Origin: Chloroflexota bacterium
GTDB taxonomy: Bacteria; Chloroflexota; Ktedonobacteria; Ktedonobacterales; Ktedonobacteraceae
Assembly (NCBI GenBank): GCA_005881995.1
Contig: VBHV01000231.1
Span: 12,121 to 21,159, forward strand
DNA: 9,039 nt
Direction: 5' to 3'
The notes below the pieces were generated by a model, which had not been told where the DNA came from, made no database searches, and was given only the letters and a program-made list of their open reading frames with translations. The position numbers were made by a program, and so were the translations under genes. Below, piece by piece: positions 1-6,793 of the stretch (positions within the stretch are counted from its first letter, which is position 1; every line of letters starts with the position of its first letter).

Positions 1-1
1 G

Positions 2-1012
2 GGATTTGCCATGAACTGGTTGAAAGAGGGCCTGCGTCCGCGCGCAATCACGCGCGACCTTGACTGGGGCGTGCCTATCCCCCTGGACGGCTATGAGAGC
101 AAGCGCATCTACGTCTGGTTTGATGCCGTAATCGGCTACTTCTCCGCCTCGGTTGAATGGGCTGAGCGGCAGGGCAGACCGGAGGCGTGGAAAACCTGGT
201 GGGTACCCGATCAGACCGATCCCCCGGTGAAGTCGTACTACTTCATCGGCAAGGATAATATCCCGTTCCACGCGATTATCTGGCCCGCGATGCTAATGGG
301 CTATGGCAACCGCAACCTGCCCTACGATGTACCCGCCAATGAATTCATGACCATGAGCGGGCAAAAGGCTTCGAGCAGCCGGGGCAATGTGATCTGGACA
401 AAGGATGTGCTGGATCAATACGGAGCGGACACGCTGCGCTACTACCTGTCGGTGACGGCCCCCGAGGGTCGCGATACCGATTTCACTTACGAGGAACTAA
501 TTCGCCGCAACAATGACGAACTGGTAGCCACCTACGGCAACGCCGTGCATCGCACCTTGACTTTCTTGCAGAGCAAGTTCGGCGGCGTCGTACCACACCC
601 GCAGGCACTGGACGAAGCGGATCGCGAGATACTGGCGGAGGTGGATCGCGGCTTTACGCTCGTTGGGCATAACATCGCCAATTGCCACTTTAAGGATGGC
701 ATTAACGCGGCGATGGCGGTTGCGCGCGCGGCAAATCGCTACCTGGACGAGCAGGCACCCTGGAAGCAGATCAAGGTTGATCGCGAGGCGGCTGGCACCA
801 CCATTTACGTGATGTTGCAGGTATTGAGCGGTCTGCATATCTTGTTCTGGCCTTACCTGCCGTTCTCATCGCAGAAACTACACCATTATCTCGGTTTCGA
901 GGGTGATGTTGCTTCGGTGCGCTGGCATCCCACGCAGGTAGAAGGGGGGTTGAAATTGCCCACTCCTTCGCCGCTGTTCCCGAAATTGGAGGAAGTTTCG
1001 ACGGCAGTCTAA
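2..1012 (+). CDS. metG: Methionyl-tRNA synthetase, C-terminal part (5' end outside window)
   Basis: This class I aminoacyl-tRNA synthetase charges tRNA-Met in the cytoplasm. The reading frame is open from base 2, so the gene begins upstream of the window. The N-terminal HIGH motif is not present and the ATG at 11 is internal. Counting from that ATG, visible family signatures are the [12 protein letters not shown] block (13-24), YVWFDA (34-39), the FIGKDN block (78-83), the KMSKS-loop equivalent KASSSRGN (119-126), and the helical anticodon-binding domain with [11 protein letters not shown] (about 244-254) and the LFWPYLPF segment near 280. The protein ends soon after this domain, so it lacks the C-terminal EMAP-type tRNA-binding domain found in some bacterial MetRS. 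The second lysine of KMSKS is replaced by serine. I recall KFSSS-like loops in actinobacterial MetRS, so the variant need not mean loss of function. No clear terminator follows the stop codon. Confidence 0.95.
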   Translation, partial: GFAMNWLKEGLRPRAITRDLDWGVPIPLDGYESKRIYVWFDAVIGYFSASVEWAERQGRPEAWKTWWVPDQTDPPVKSYYFIGKDNIPFHAIIWPAMLMGYGNRNLPYDVPANEFMTMSGQKASSSRGNVIWTKDVLDQYGADTLRYYLSVTAPEGRDTDFTYEELIRRNNDELVATYGNAVHRTLTFLQSKFGGVVPHPQALDEADREILAEVDRGFTLVGHNIANCHFKDGINAAMAVARAANRYLDEQAPWKQIKVDREAAGTTIYVMLQVLSGLHILFWPYLPFSSQKLHHYLGFEGDVASVRWHPTQVEGGLKLPTPSPLFPKLEEVSTAV

Positions 1013-1044
1013 TATCATAAAATTATCACCTTTCTACTGTTCAA

Positions 1045-1090
1045 TCGTATCTATAAAAAAAGTGCGTAAGGTGCCATACCCCAGATACGA
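1045..1090. repeat. Inverted repeat in the leader of the sigma factor gene
   Basis: Perfect 8-bp arms TCGTATCT (1045-1052) and AGATACGA (1083-1090) are separated by 30 bp, in the 104-bp gap between metG and the sigma factor gene and 26 bp before its ATG. The spacer holds an A-rich run and a TATAAA (1052-1057) that could serve as a -10 element, although no convincing TTGACA-like -35 lies 16-18 bp upstream. The arms could form an mRNA stem or be an operator. The arms are short enough for chance to be possible. Confidence 0.4.
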
Positions 1091-1101
1091 CAGGATAGCA
1101 G

Positions 1102-1108
1102 AAAGGAG
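1102..1108 (+). promoter_or_regulatory. Ribosome binding site of the sigma factor gene
   Basis: AAAGGAG ends 8 bases before the ATG at 1117, the best Shine-Dalgarno match in the window. It fixes the start of the sigma factor gene and therefore confirms that the N-terminal cysteine/histidine cluster is translated. Confidence 0.85.
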
Positions 1109-1116
1109 ATTTTTTT

Positions 1117-2319
1117 ATGGCAACAGTCACTTCTTCATCTATCCTGTGCCATCATGGTAAATCAATAGACGCCTGTAATATCTGCCAGCAGCGTAAGCAC
1201 ACACAACTCATCACGAACCTTGATATGCTGCTGGCGGATGCGCGGCCACGCCTGCTACGGCTGGCACGCATGAACGGCATCACACCTGATGTTGCTGATG
1301 ATGTCGTGCAAGAAACCTTGATGGAAGCATGGCGCCACCTGGACAACCTGCATACGGCTGAACGTTTTTCTGCATGGCTGGACGGCATCTGTCGCAATGT
1401 CTGTCGCAGACATGCTCGCGCGCAAAACTCACCTTCCTCGTGCTATATATCACTCTCTACAAAGCAACAAGACGACATTTACGAGATTGAAGATGGCCCT
1501 TTTTACGATATTCCTGATCCACACGCTCTTGATCTTCCGAGTGAAACTCGCGAACTGATTGAACTGTGTTACCTGGCGGAACTGCCACAGCGTGAAGCGG
1601 CGGAACGACTGCAATTGACTATCGGCGCGCTCGAACTGCGTCTGCACCGCGCGCGCCGCTTGCTGCGACAGGTACCGAATGGCGAGCTACGCGCGGAGGC
1701 GGAAGCATTTGGCCTGGTTGACCCGGAACAATCTTCTGGCTGGCGCGAAACGCGGCAGTGGTGCTGGTTCTGTGGCAAATATCGCATGCGCGGCATTTTT
1801 GAACAGCAGCCCGATGGACAAATTAGCCTACGCCTGCGCTGTCCAGAATGCTCGAATCGCTATGACATTGATATGACGAATACCCTCAACTTTGTCTCAA
1901 TGGAGGGCCTGCATTCATTTCGTCCGGCTCTCAAACGCACATTGCAGCTTACAGGAGTTTTCTTCTCTACAGCAATCACAGAGAAAATTTGCGTTTTCTG
2001 CAAAGCACCGGTGCATACCCAGGTTTTTCCATTTGGAGAACTTGACTCTCCTGTTATACCCGATCGTTTTTACCTGATGGTAGATTGTCCAAACTGCGGA
2101 ATTTTTGGATCGGATATAGTGAGTACATTTATTGTCCATCCCGCAGTGATGACTTTTTTCGAGCAGCATTCACGCTTTATTACCGAACCGAGTACTTCAA
2201 CAGAGTTTAAGGGACAGCAAGTCATTCATGCTCGTCTCATCGATCTTACTAGCACCGAAAAATTAAGCATACTGGCTCATCGACAGACACTACAGGTTTT
2301 AGCAACATTTCCTGAATGA
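1117..2319 (+). CDS. ECF-like RNA polymerase sigma factor with cysteine-rich (zinc-ribbon-like) C-terminal extension
   Basis: A predicted sigma-70 family factor that would direct RNA polymerase to a specific promoter set. Region 2 spans about 37-101, with DDVVQETLMEAWRHL (61-75) and FSAWLDGICRNVCRRHAR (84-101). Region 4, a helix-turn-helix, spans about 140-186, with LPQREAAERLQLTIGALELR (156-175). Typical ECF factors end near residue 190, whereas this one continues for about 210 residues. The extension holds two cysteine modules: C216/C219 with C242/C245, and C292/C295 with C324/C327. These are probably zinc ribbons. A further cluster, C11-H12-H13 with C20/C23, precedes region 2. No anti-sigma factor gene is adjacent. 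The stop codon overlaps the SD of the following MFS gene, so they are likely co-expressed. The last third of the gene looks more AT-rich than its surroundings. The sigma assignment is strong; the zinc role and the signal sensed are inference. Confidence 0.88.
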   Translation: MATVTSSSILCHHGKSIDACNICQQRKHTQLITNLDMLLADARPRLLRLARMNGITPDVADDVVQETLMEAWRHLDNLHTAERFSAWLDGICRNVCRRHARAQNSPSSCYISLSTKQQDDIYEIEDGPFYDIPDPHALDLPSETRELIELCYLAELPQREAAERLQLTIGALELRLHRARRLLRQVPNGELRAEAEAFGLVDPEQSSGWRETRQWCWFCGKYRMRGIFEQQPDGQISLRLRCPECSNRYDIDMTNTLNFVSMEGLHSFRPALKRTLQLTGVFFSTAITEKICVFCKAPVHTQVFPFGELDSPVIPDRFYLMVDCPNCGIFGSDIVSTFIVHPAVMTFFEQHSRFITEPSTSTEFKGQQVIHARLIDLTSTEKLSILAHRQTLQVLATFPE

Positions 2320-2323
2320 GGAG
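2317..2323 (+). promoter_or_regulatory. Ribosome binding site of the MFS gene, overlapping the sigma factor stop
   Basis: TGAGGAG contains the sigma factor TGA (2317-2319) and ends 10 bases before the ATG at 2334. The earlier in-frame ATG at 2316 overlaps this site and has no SD of its own, so 2334 is the better start. A ribosome terminating on the sigma gene would stand on this SD, which suggests translational coupling. Confidence 0.75.
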
Positions 2324-2333
2324 TAAAACTATT

Positions 2334-3758
2334 ATGTCTTTGCCAAGTGAACCAACTGAAAAACTTCTGCCCGATGAACAACAAAACACTCTGCAAAACG
2401 AAATTTCTCCTGTATCTCCTTCACAAGAACAGCCCGCTCAAAAGGCCGGAGCGGGCGGCCTTCTCGCGCCGCTTCGAGTGCGCAATTTCCGCCTTCTCTT
2501 TGGCGGGCAATTGATCTCTACGATTGGAGACGCCTTCTATGCCGTCGCGCTGCCGTGGTTGGTGCTGACCAACGGCGGCAGCGCACAAGAACTGGGTATT
2601 ATCCTCAGCGCGTATGGTATCCCGCGTATAGGCAGCGTCTTACTGGGCGGCGTTTTGAGCGATCGCCTGCGCCCGCGCAGGGTGATGTTGCTGGCCGATG
2701 CGGTGCGCGCAGTACTGGTTGGCATCCTGGCCGTGCTCGCGCTGGTGGGTCATCCCGCGCTGTGGCAATTACTCCTGGTAGCCATTCCTCTAGGGACATT
2801 CGAGGGCCTGTTTCTGCCCGCCTCGTCCGCAATGCTGCCAGAGGTGCTGGAAGATAAGGATTTGCAGGCAGGTAATGCTCTCAATACATCCTCTCTCCAG
2901 CTTGCCAGTTTGATTGGTTCGGGTACTGGCGGAGTGATAGTCGCTACATTGCAATCTGGGGCGGCGCTGGTAATAGATGCGATCTCATTTGTAGCCTCAG
3001 CGCTCTCGCTGGTGCTTATTCGCGGGAGGTCCCAATCCACCCAGCAGGCGGCTTCTCAGGAACCGCAAGTAGAGCTTGTCGCTGAGGGCATGAGAACGAT
3101 GGCTGAGTTGGTACCAAATGAGCAACCCATCGAAATCACTGAGGAGGCAGAGCAGCAGAAGCAAGCTTCCGAGCAGCCGATGACGTTCTGGAAGTTCGTG
3201 CGGACTTCGCAAGTAATGCAAGCGGCATTCCTGGTCTCGCTGTTTGCCAATATCACCTTTGGAGGGCTGTTGGAGGTAGCCTTACCATCGCTGGCACATG
3301 GTCCTTTCGCGGCTGGCGCCGGCGGCTATGGCGCAATCCTGGCCGCCTTTGGCGCCGGGGCTTTGCTTGGCGGAATTGTGACAGGCATGCTGGGAAACAT
3401 ACCCCACCGGGGAACGTTTGCCCTTGGAGTGGCGATCCTCCAAGCCATCGCGGTAGCGCTCATTCCGTATGGAGGACTGGCAGGCGCGATTGTGTGTATG
3501 GCGGCAATGGGCATTTTCAACAGCGTGACCAACGTCATTTTCATCACCATCATTCAGCAGATCATTCCACGTCATCTCCTGGGACGTGTCATGGGCGCGT
3601 TCATGTTCGCCTCGTTTGGCTCCTACCCCCTTTCAGTGGCGATTGTAGGCACCATCGTGGTACGCCTGGGACCCGCTATCATTTTTCCGATAAGTGGCGC
3701 GGTCCTGGGCATCGCGGTAGTGTTCGGATTGTTTCAGAAGCAATTACGCGAGTTATAA
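2334..3758 (+). CDS. Major facilitator superfamily exporter
   Basis: A 474-aa predicted inner-membrane transporter of the MFS efflux type (EntS/macrolide-efflux-like), probably a proton-driven exporter; the substrate cannot be read from the sequence. After a polar, acidic tail of about 42 residues come the LRVRNFRLLFGGQLIS entry helix (47-62) and the ALPWLVL segment (72-78). MFS motif A, GGVLSDRLRPRR, follows at 105-116 between TM2 and TM3. Hydrophobic stretches are consistent with 12 TM helices in two halves. The central cytoplasmic loop (about 230-290) is long and rich in Gln and Glu. The start at 2334 is chosen for its SD; an in-frame ATG at 2316 would add 6 residues. It sits directly behind the sigma factor gene, with no gap in translation, and converges on the GNAT gene with 2 bp between stops. 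A drug or metabolite efflux role is inference from family only. Confidence 0.9.
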   Translation: MSLPSEPTEKLLPDEQQNTLQNEISPVSPSQEQPAQKAGAGGLLAPLRVRNFRLLFGGQLISTIGDAFYAVALPWLVLTNGGSAQELGIILSAYGIPRIGSVLLGGVLSDRLRPRRVMLLADAVRAVLVGILAVLALVGHPALWQLLLVAIPLGTFEGLFLPASSAMLPEVLEDKDLQAGNALNTSSLQLASLIGSGTGGVIVATLQSGAALVIDAISFVASALSLVLIRGRSQSTQQAASQEPQVELVAEGMRTMAELVPNEQPIEITEEAEQQKQASEQPMTFWKFVRTSQVMQAAFLVSLFANITFGGLLEVALPSLAHGPFAAGAGGYGAILAAFGAGALLGGIVTGMLGNIPHRGTFALGVAILQAIAVALIPYGGLAGAIVCMAAMGIFNSVTNVIFITIIQQIIPRHLLGRVMGAFMFASFGSYPLSVAIVGTIVVRLGPAIIFPISGAVLGIAVVFGLFQKQLREL

Positions 3759-3760
3759 GC

Positions 3761-4381
3761 TTAATGCAGCAGCTTGCCCATAAAAATCGCGACTTCATGT
3801 TCTACCGGGCCTGGCGGGTAGAAGTGTTGACTGATGCCCCACACTTGTAGTCCGTTGCGCAGGTAGAACTGGATGGCGGGGAAATTGACGTTCTGCGTCT
3901 CTAAGAGGATAGCCCAGCAGCCGCGATTGCGCGCCCAATCCGAGGCGCAATTGAGCAGCAGGGAACCGATGCCGTAGCGGCGAAATTGACGACCAACGAT
4001 GATATCCTCGATGCGAGCGACCGATCGCCATTCCTCGACCTTGAGCAGTATCACCCCGGCAATTTGTCCATCAGCCAGGGCTACATAGCCGCCATGCACC
4101 CCGGCAAGTTTGGCCTCGACCTCTGCGAGGGTATGTTCGTATTCACGGTAATCCTTGTAGAGGGGCAAGTCAACGGGCATCTCGCGCAGTTCAAAAGCCA
4201 GGGAGGACTGGCCTGGGATATTTGCATGGCTGTCGCCCTGCACCAGGTGATCATGCACATGCAGGGTATAAATACGGTCCGTCTCGAAGCTATAGTCGAG
4301 CTGGTGCAGCGCAGGGGCGTCTGCCAGCTCGACCGTGCGTAATTCGACCTGGGCATCTATTCGCGGTAGTGTTCCAGCCAT
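3761..4381 (-). CDS. GNAT N-acetyltransferase, streptothricin acetyltransferase (SatA)-like
   Basis: A 206-aa acetyl-CoA-dependent N-acetyltransferase. The acetyl-CoA binding motif A is RQFRRYGIGSLLL (131-143), preceded by the strand ARIEDIIV (122-129). The motif LLETQNVNFPAIQFY (159-173) and the C-terminal HEVAIF (195-200) resemble, from memory, the LETQ-NN-ACKFY and DEVAIY blocks of Bacillus/Enterobacteria SatA-type streptothricin acetyltransferases. The DYREYE segment (77-82) also has a counterpart there. SatA inactivates streptothricin by acetylating the beta-lysine moiety; whether this protein does so is unproven, and other polyamine or lysine-like substrates are possible. The ATG at 4381 is chosen because AAGGGGGA (4398-4391) lies 9 bases upstream. 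A longer open frame to 4531 would run into the ROK gene and add an unfamiliar 50-residue leader. It is the last gene of the minus-strand run and converges with the exporter. Confidence 0.85.
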   Translation of the reverse strand: MAGTLPRIDAQVELRTVELADAPALHQLDYSFETDRIYTLHVHDHLVQGDSHANIPGQSSLAFELREMPVDLPLYKDYREYEHTLAEVEAKLAGVHGGYVALADGQIAGVILLKVEEWRSVARIEDIIVGRQFRRYGIGSLLLNCASDWARNRGCWAILLETQNVNFPAIQFYLRNGLQVWGISQHFYPPGPVEHEVAIFMGKLLH

Positions 4382-4453
4382 AAGTAGGCTTCCCCCTTTT
4401 CCGGCTCTCAATTTTTCAGGGTGATTTGGGAACAAGCGGGGACACCCACATCC

Positions 4454-4476
4454 TAAAGAACCCCGCCTGGCGGGTT
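4454..4476 (-). terminator. Possible weak terminator after the ROK kinase gene
   Basis: Ten bases beyond the ROK stop codon, reading on the minus strand, AACCCGCC and GGCGGG(G)TT can pair around a single A, followed by TTCTTT. The stem is GC-rich, but the loop is effectively 3 nt or more after opening the central pairs, and the U-tract is short. If it works, expression of the downstream GNAT gene would be reduced or need its own promoter in the remaining ~75 bp, where I see no strong one. Confidence 0.35.
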
Positions 4477-4485
4477 GGCAGGGCG

Positions 4486-5490
4486 CTACTTCATCGGGAA
4501 GGTATAGCCTGCTGCTTCCCCGCCCATACAAGCGGCACCAACAACGCCTGAAAAGTCTCCCAGTTTGGCGCGGATAATTTTGGTTTTACTGGCAGGCGCT
4601 GACAGAGCTGTGATGCGAGCGCGATGCACGGCGCGCTCAAATAGCAGGTCAATAGCTTCGATGACGCCCCCACCCAGGATGATGCAGTCAGGGTTATAGA
4701 AGTTCATCACTGATGCCAGGCCATAGCCAAGATAGTCGGCAGCTTCCGTGACAATTTCAATGGCCAGGGCATCATTGTGTGCAATAGCAGAGGCCAGCAG
4801 ACCAGAACGGATGATAGTTTCACCCTCTTTAAGCTGGTGTTGCGCGTCCTCAGCCAGGATGGAACTGCGCCCGTGATGGATTTCGGCCAGGATGGCTTTG
4901 GTGATAGCGGTGCGCGAGGCATAGGCTTCCAGGCAGCCCCGGGAGCCGCATCCACAGATGCGTCCGCCCGCATCGATGGTCATATGCCCGACCTCGCCCG
5001 CCGTTCCGGTCAGCCCGGTATACATACGCCCATTTTGCACGATGCCAGAGCCGATGCCGGTGCCAACAAATACACAGACAAATGTACGATATCCCTGCCC
5101 TGACCCATAGATATACTCACCCAGCGCGGCTACCTCTACATCGTTGCCGACCGCAACTGATTTGCCAAACTGTTTGCCGAGCAATGCGCCAAGATCCATG
5201 TCTTTCACGCCGAGGTTAGGAGCATCGACAACTACGCCCGCTTTGCGGTCAATTTGCCCTGCTGCGCCTACGCCAACAGCTACAATTCCTCCATTAGGCA
5301 ATTTCGCATCCGCTATAGCTTGCGTCGAAAGATCAAGAATGCGCTGCGCGACAAATACCTGTCCCTTTTCGGCACGCGTGCGTTTACGCGCGGAAGCAAC
5401 CACTTCACCGGTGCTGATATCCACCACTGCCGCCAGGGTTTTGGTGCCACCGAGGTCGATACCAAGAGCATATGCTTTCTGTTTTGCCAT
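4486..5490 (-). CDS. ROK-family sugar kinase, probable glucokinase
   Basis: A 334-aa cytoplasmic ATP-dependent hexose kinase of the ROK (repressor/ORF/kinase) family without a DNA-binding domain, so an enzyme rather than a NagC/XylR-type repressor. The ATP phosphate-binding motif GIDLGGTK lies at 10-17 and the likely catalytic base is D117 in GND (115-117). A second phosphate loop is FVGTGIGSGI (141-150). The ROK substrate/zinc site contains E166 and H169 (GEVGH), and the cysteine signature is CGCGSRGCLE (179-188). The GGG of ILGGGV (271-276) belongs to the adenosine motif. All key residues are present. Glucose is the commonest substrate for this subtype, but N-acetylmannosamine, N-acetylglucosamine, fructose or allose cannot be excluded. 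The start at 5490 has only a weak SD. It begins 36 bp after tsaD in the same direction and may be read through from the t6A operon, though a palindromic repeat fills the gap. Confidence 0.9.
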   Translation of the reverse strand: MAKQKAYALGIDLGGTKTLAAVVDISTGEVVASARKRTRAEKGQVFVAQRILDLSTQAIADAKLPNGGIVAVGVGAAGQIDRKAGVVVDAPNLGVKDMDLGALLGKQFGKSVAVGNDVEVAALGEYIYGSGQGYRTFVCVFVGTGIGSGIVQNGRMYTGLTGTAGEVGHMTIDAGGRICGCGSRGCLEAYASRTAITKAILAEIHHGRSSILAEDAQHQLKEGETIIRSGLLASAIAHNDALAIEIVTEAADYLGYGLASVMNFYNPDCIILGGGVIEAIDLLFERAVHRARITALSAPASKTKIIRAKLGDFSGVVGAACMGGEAAGYTFPMK

Positions 5491-5504
5491 ACTACACTCA
5501 CTTC

Positions 5505-5565
5505 TTGGGCGCGATTACTCGCGCCTCTACGATCGGCTTTTGGGCGCGAGTAATCGGCCCTCTAC
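5505..5565. repeat. Tandem pair of palindromic repeats at the tsaD/ROK junction
   Basis: Two 26-bp units, 5505-5530 and 5540-5565, repeat directly with a 35-bp period and match at 22 of 26 positions. Each folds on its own. The first has perfect arms GGCGCGA/TCGCGCC around TTAC. The second pairs GGGC-CGA with TCG-GCCC around GTAA, with one bulged G. Across the pair, CGATTACTCGCGCC (5512-5525) and GGCGCGAGTAATCG (5543-5556) are exact inverted copies, so a larger stem is also possible. The form resembles REP/BIME-type elements. No T-tract follows, so a terminator role is unlikely. The unit at 5540-5565 and the spacer lie within tsaD coding sequence. Confidence 0.8.
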
Positions 5566-6735
5566 AAACGGTAAACTCAATCCTGGTTCAACATCCAGAT
5601 CAAGGCTGTGCTGTTCGCCCCTTAACAGGTGAAAGAAGGCGGCTCCGGCAATCATCGCAGCGTTATCGGTACAAAACGCAATGGGCGGATAGCTCAGGCG
5701 AATATGCAGGGGTCGCAATTCTTGTTCCAGGCGCGCGCGCAGGCTGGCATTGGCCGCGACACCGCCAGCCAGAGCCACCTGTTTGACATGATACTCCTGG
5801 GCCGCGAGGCGTGTCTTGACTGCCAGCACATCTACTACCGCATCCTGGAAACTTGACGCGAGCAAGGCTACATTTGCGCCACCCCTCTGCGCTGCCTGCG
5901 CACCCATGCGCGTATACTGGCTGACCTGTTTGCCTGCCTTTCCTTCGGCATTTCCCTGCTGCTCAGTCGCGCCTTCCGCTAAATGCAGCACCGCCGTCTT
6001 AAGGCCGCTAAAACTGAAATCATAGGTGCCGCGCAACCAGGCGCGCGGCAGGCGATAGGCGCTTCGTGCCAAAGTGAGCGTTTTACCCTGTTGCAAGAAT
6101 TCTTCTTCAACCTGCTGTGCCGCTTGCTGAATGGCGGGGCCACCGGGATAGCCCAGGCCGAGAATACGCGCAACTTTGTCGAATGCTTCTCCGGCGGCAT
6201 CGTCGCGTGTGCTGCCAAGAAGCTCATACCCTCCATGACCACGCACCAACACCAGTTCGCTATGCCCACCGGAAACTACGAGACAAATCAAAGGAAAGGT
6301 AGGGTCGCCTTCCTGGTATTCCCAATCGGCTTCATCGGTTTCCTGCGCTCGCCCCGCATAGGTCTCCTTGCGCAGCCAGTTGGCGTAAATATGCGCTTCC
6401 AGGTGATTTACGCCGAGAAAGGGAAGGTGATGCGCCAGGGCAATGGCTTTGCCCGCGGTGAGACCGACGAGCAGGGAGCCTGCAAGTCCAGGACCATAAG
6501 TAGCGGCAACTGCGTCGATGTTCTCCCAGGAGCAGTCCGCCTGCTCCATGGCGGTTTCAAGCACCGGAATGATGGTGGCGAGTTGTTGTCGAGACGCGAC
6601 CTCCGGTACCACGCCGCCATAGCGGTTATGGACTTCAATTTGTGAGGCGACGACGTTTGAGAGCAAATAACGCCCGTCTTTGACAATAGCGGCTCCCGTT
6701 TCGTCGCATGAGCTTTCAATCCCGAGTATGAGCAT
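5527..6735 (-). CDS. tsaD: tRNA N6-adenosine threonylcarbamoyltransferase TsaD
   Basis: The catalytic subunit of t6A synthesis: it transfers the threonylcarbamoyl group from threonylcarbamoyl-AMP to A37 of tRNAs reading ANN codons, working with TsaB and TsaE in the cytoplasm. It is an ASKHA-fold metalloprotein. Metal ligands are H111 and H115 in NHLEAH (110-115) and D357 in CTDNAAM (355-361). Nucleotide-contact segments include GIESSCDET (5-13), SGGHSEL (155-161), and ALAGGVAAN (321-329). At 402 aa it is longer than the usual ~340. Most of the excess lies in two charged insertions (about 122-144 and 253-288) and a 12-residue tail that is encoded by a palindromic repeat. The ATG at 6735 fits the family's N-terminus; its SD is weak. 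It lies 58 bp downstream of rimI and 36 bp upstream of the ROK kinase. Confidence 0.96.
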   Translation of the reverse strand: MLILGIESSCDETGAAIVKDGRYLLSNVVASQIEVHNRYGGVVPEVASRQQLATIIPVLETAMEQADCSWENIDAVAATYGPGLAGSLLVGLTAGKAIALAHHLPFLGVNHLEAHIYANWLRKETYAGRAQETDEADWEYQEGDPTFPLICLVVSGGHSELVLVRGHGGYELLGSTRDDAAGEAFDKVARILGLGYPGGPAIQQAAQQVEEEFLQQGKTLTLARSAYRLPRAWLRGTYDFSFSGLKTAVLHLAEGATEQQGNAEGKAGKQVSQYTRMGAQAAQRGGANVALLASSFQDAVVDVLAVKTRLAAQEYHVKQVALAGGVAANASLRARLEQELRPLHIRLSYPPIAFCTDNAAMIAGAAFFHLLRGEQHSLDLDVEPGLSLPFVEGRLLAPKSRS

Positions 6736-6757
6736 AATTCACTTGACCTGGCGTATA

Positions 6758-6784
6758 CCAGAGCGACCCTCGCGGTCGCTCTGG
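6758..6784. repeat. Perfect hairpin between rimI and tsaD
   Basis: CCAGAGCGACC (6758-6768) and GGTCGCTCTGG (6774-6784) are exact 11-bp inverted arms around a 5-nt loop, in the 58-bp gap between rimI and tsaD. No run of T follows on either strand, so it is not a standard terminator. It may be a REP-like palindrome, a processing site, or a stem that adjusts tsaD expression relative to rimI. Its right arm ends 9 bp before the rimI stop codon. Confidence 0.85.
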
Positions 6785-6793
6785 AAAGGGACA

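Noticed and set aside
3751..3790. Bidirectional terminator between the convergent MFS and GNAT genes
   Set aside because: Only 2 bp separate the stops, and I found no GC-rich stem with a T-run on either strand.
4382..4531. 50-residue N-terminal extension of the GNAT protein
   Set aside because: It would overlap the end of the ROK gene and has no family similarity, whereas the ATG at 4381 has a good SD.
5983..6645. 220-aa plus-strand open frame opposite tsaD
   Set aside because: It lies entirely antisense to a clearly recognised tsaD and shows no family motif; it is explained by the GC-rich third positions of tsaD.
6758..6784. Intrinsic terminator between rimI and tsaD
   Set aside because: The stem is strong, but neither strand has a T-run after it, and the surrounding genes look like one operon.
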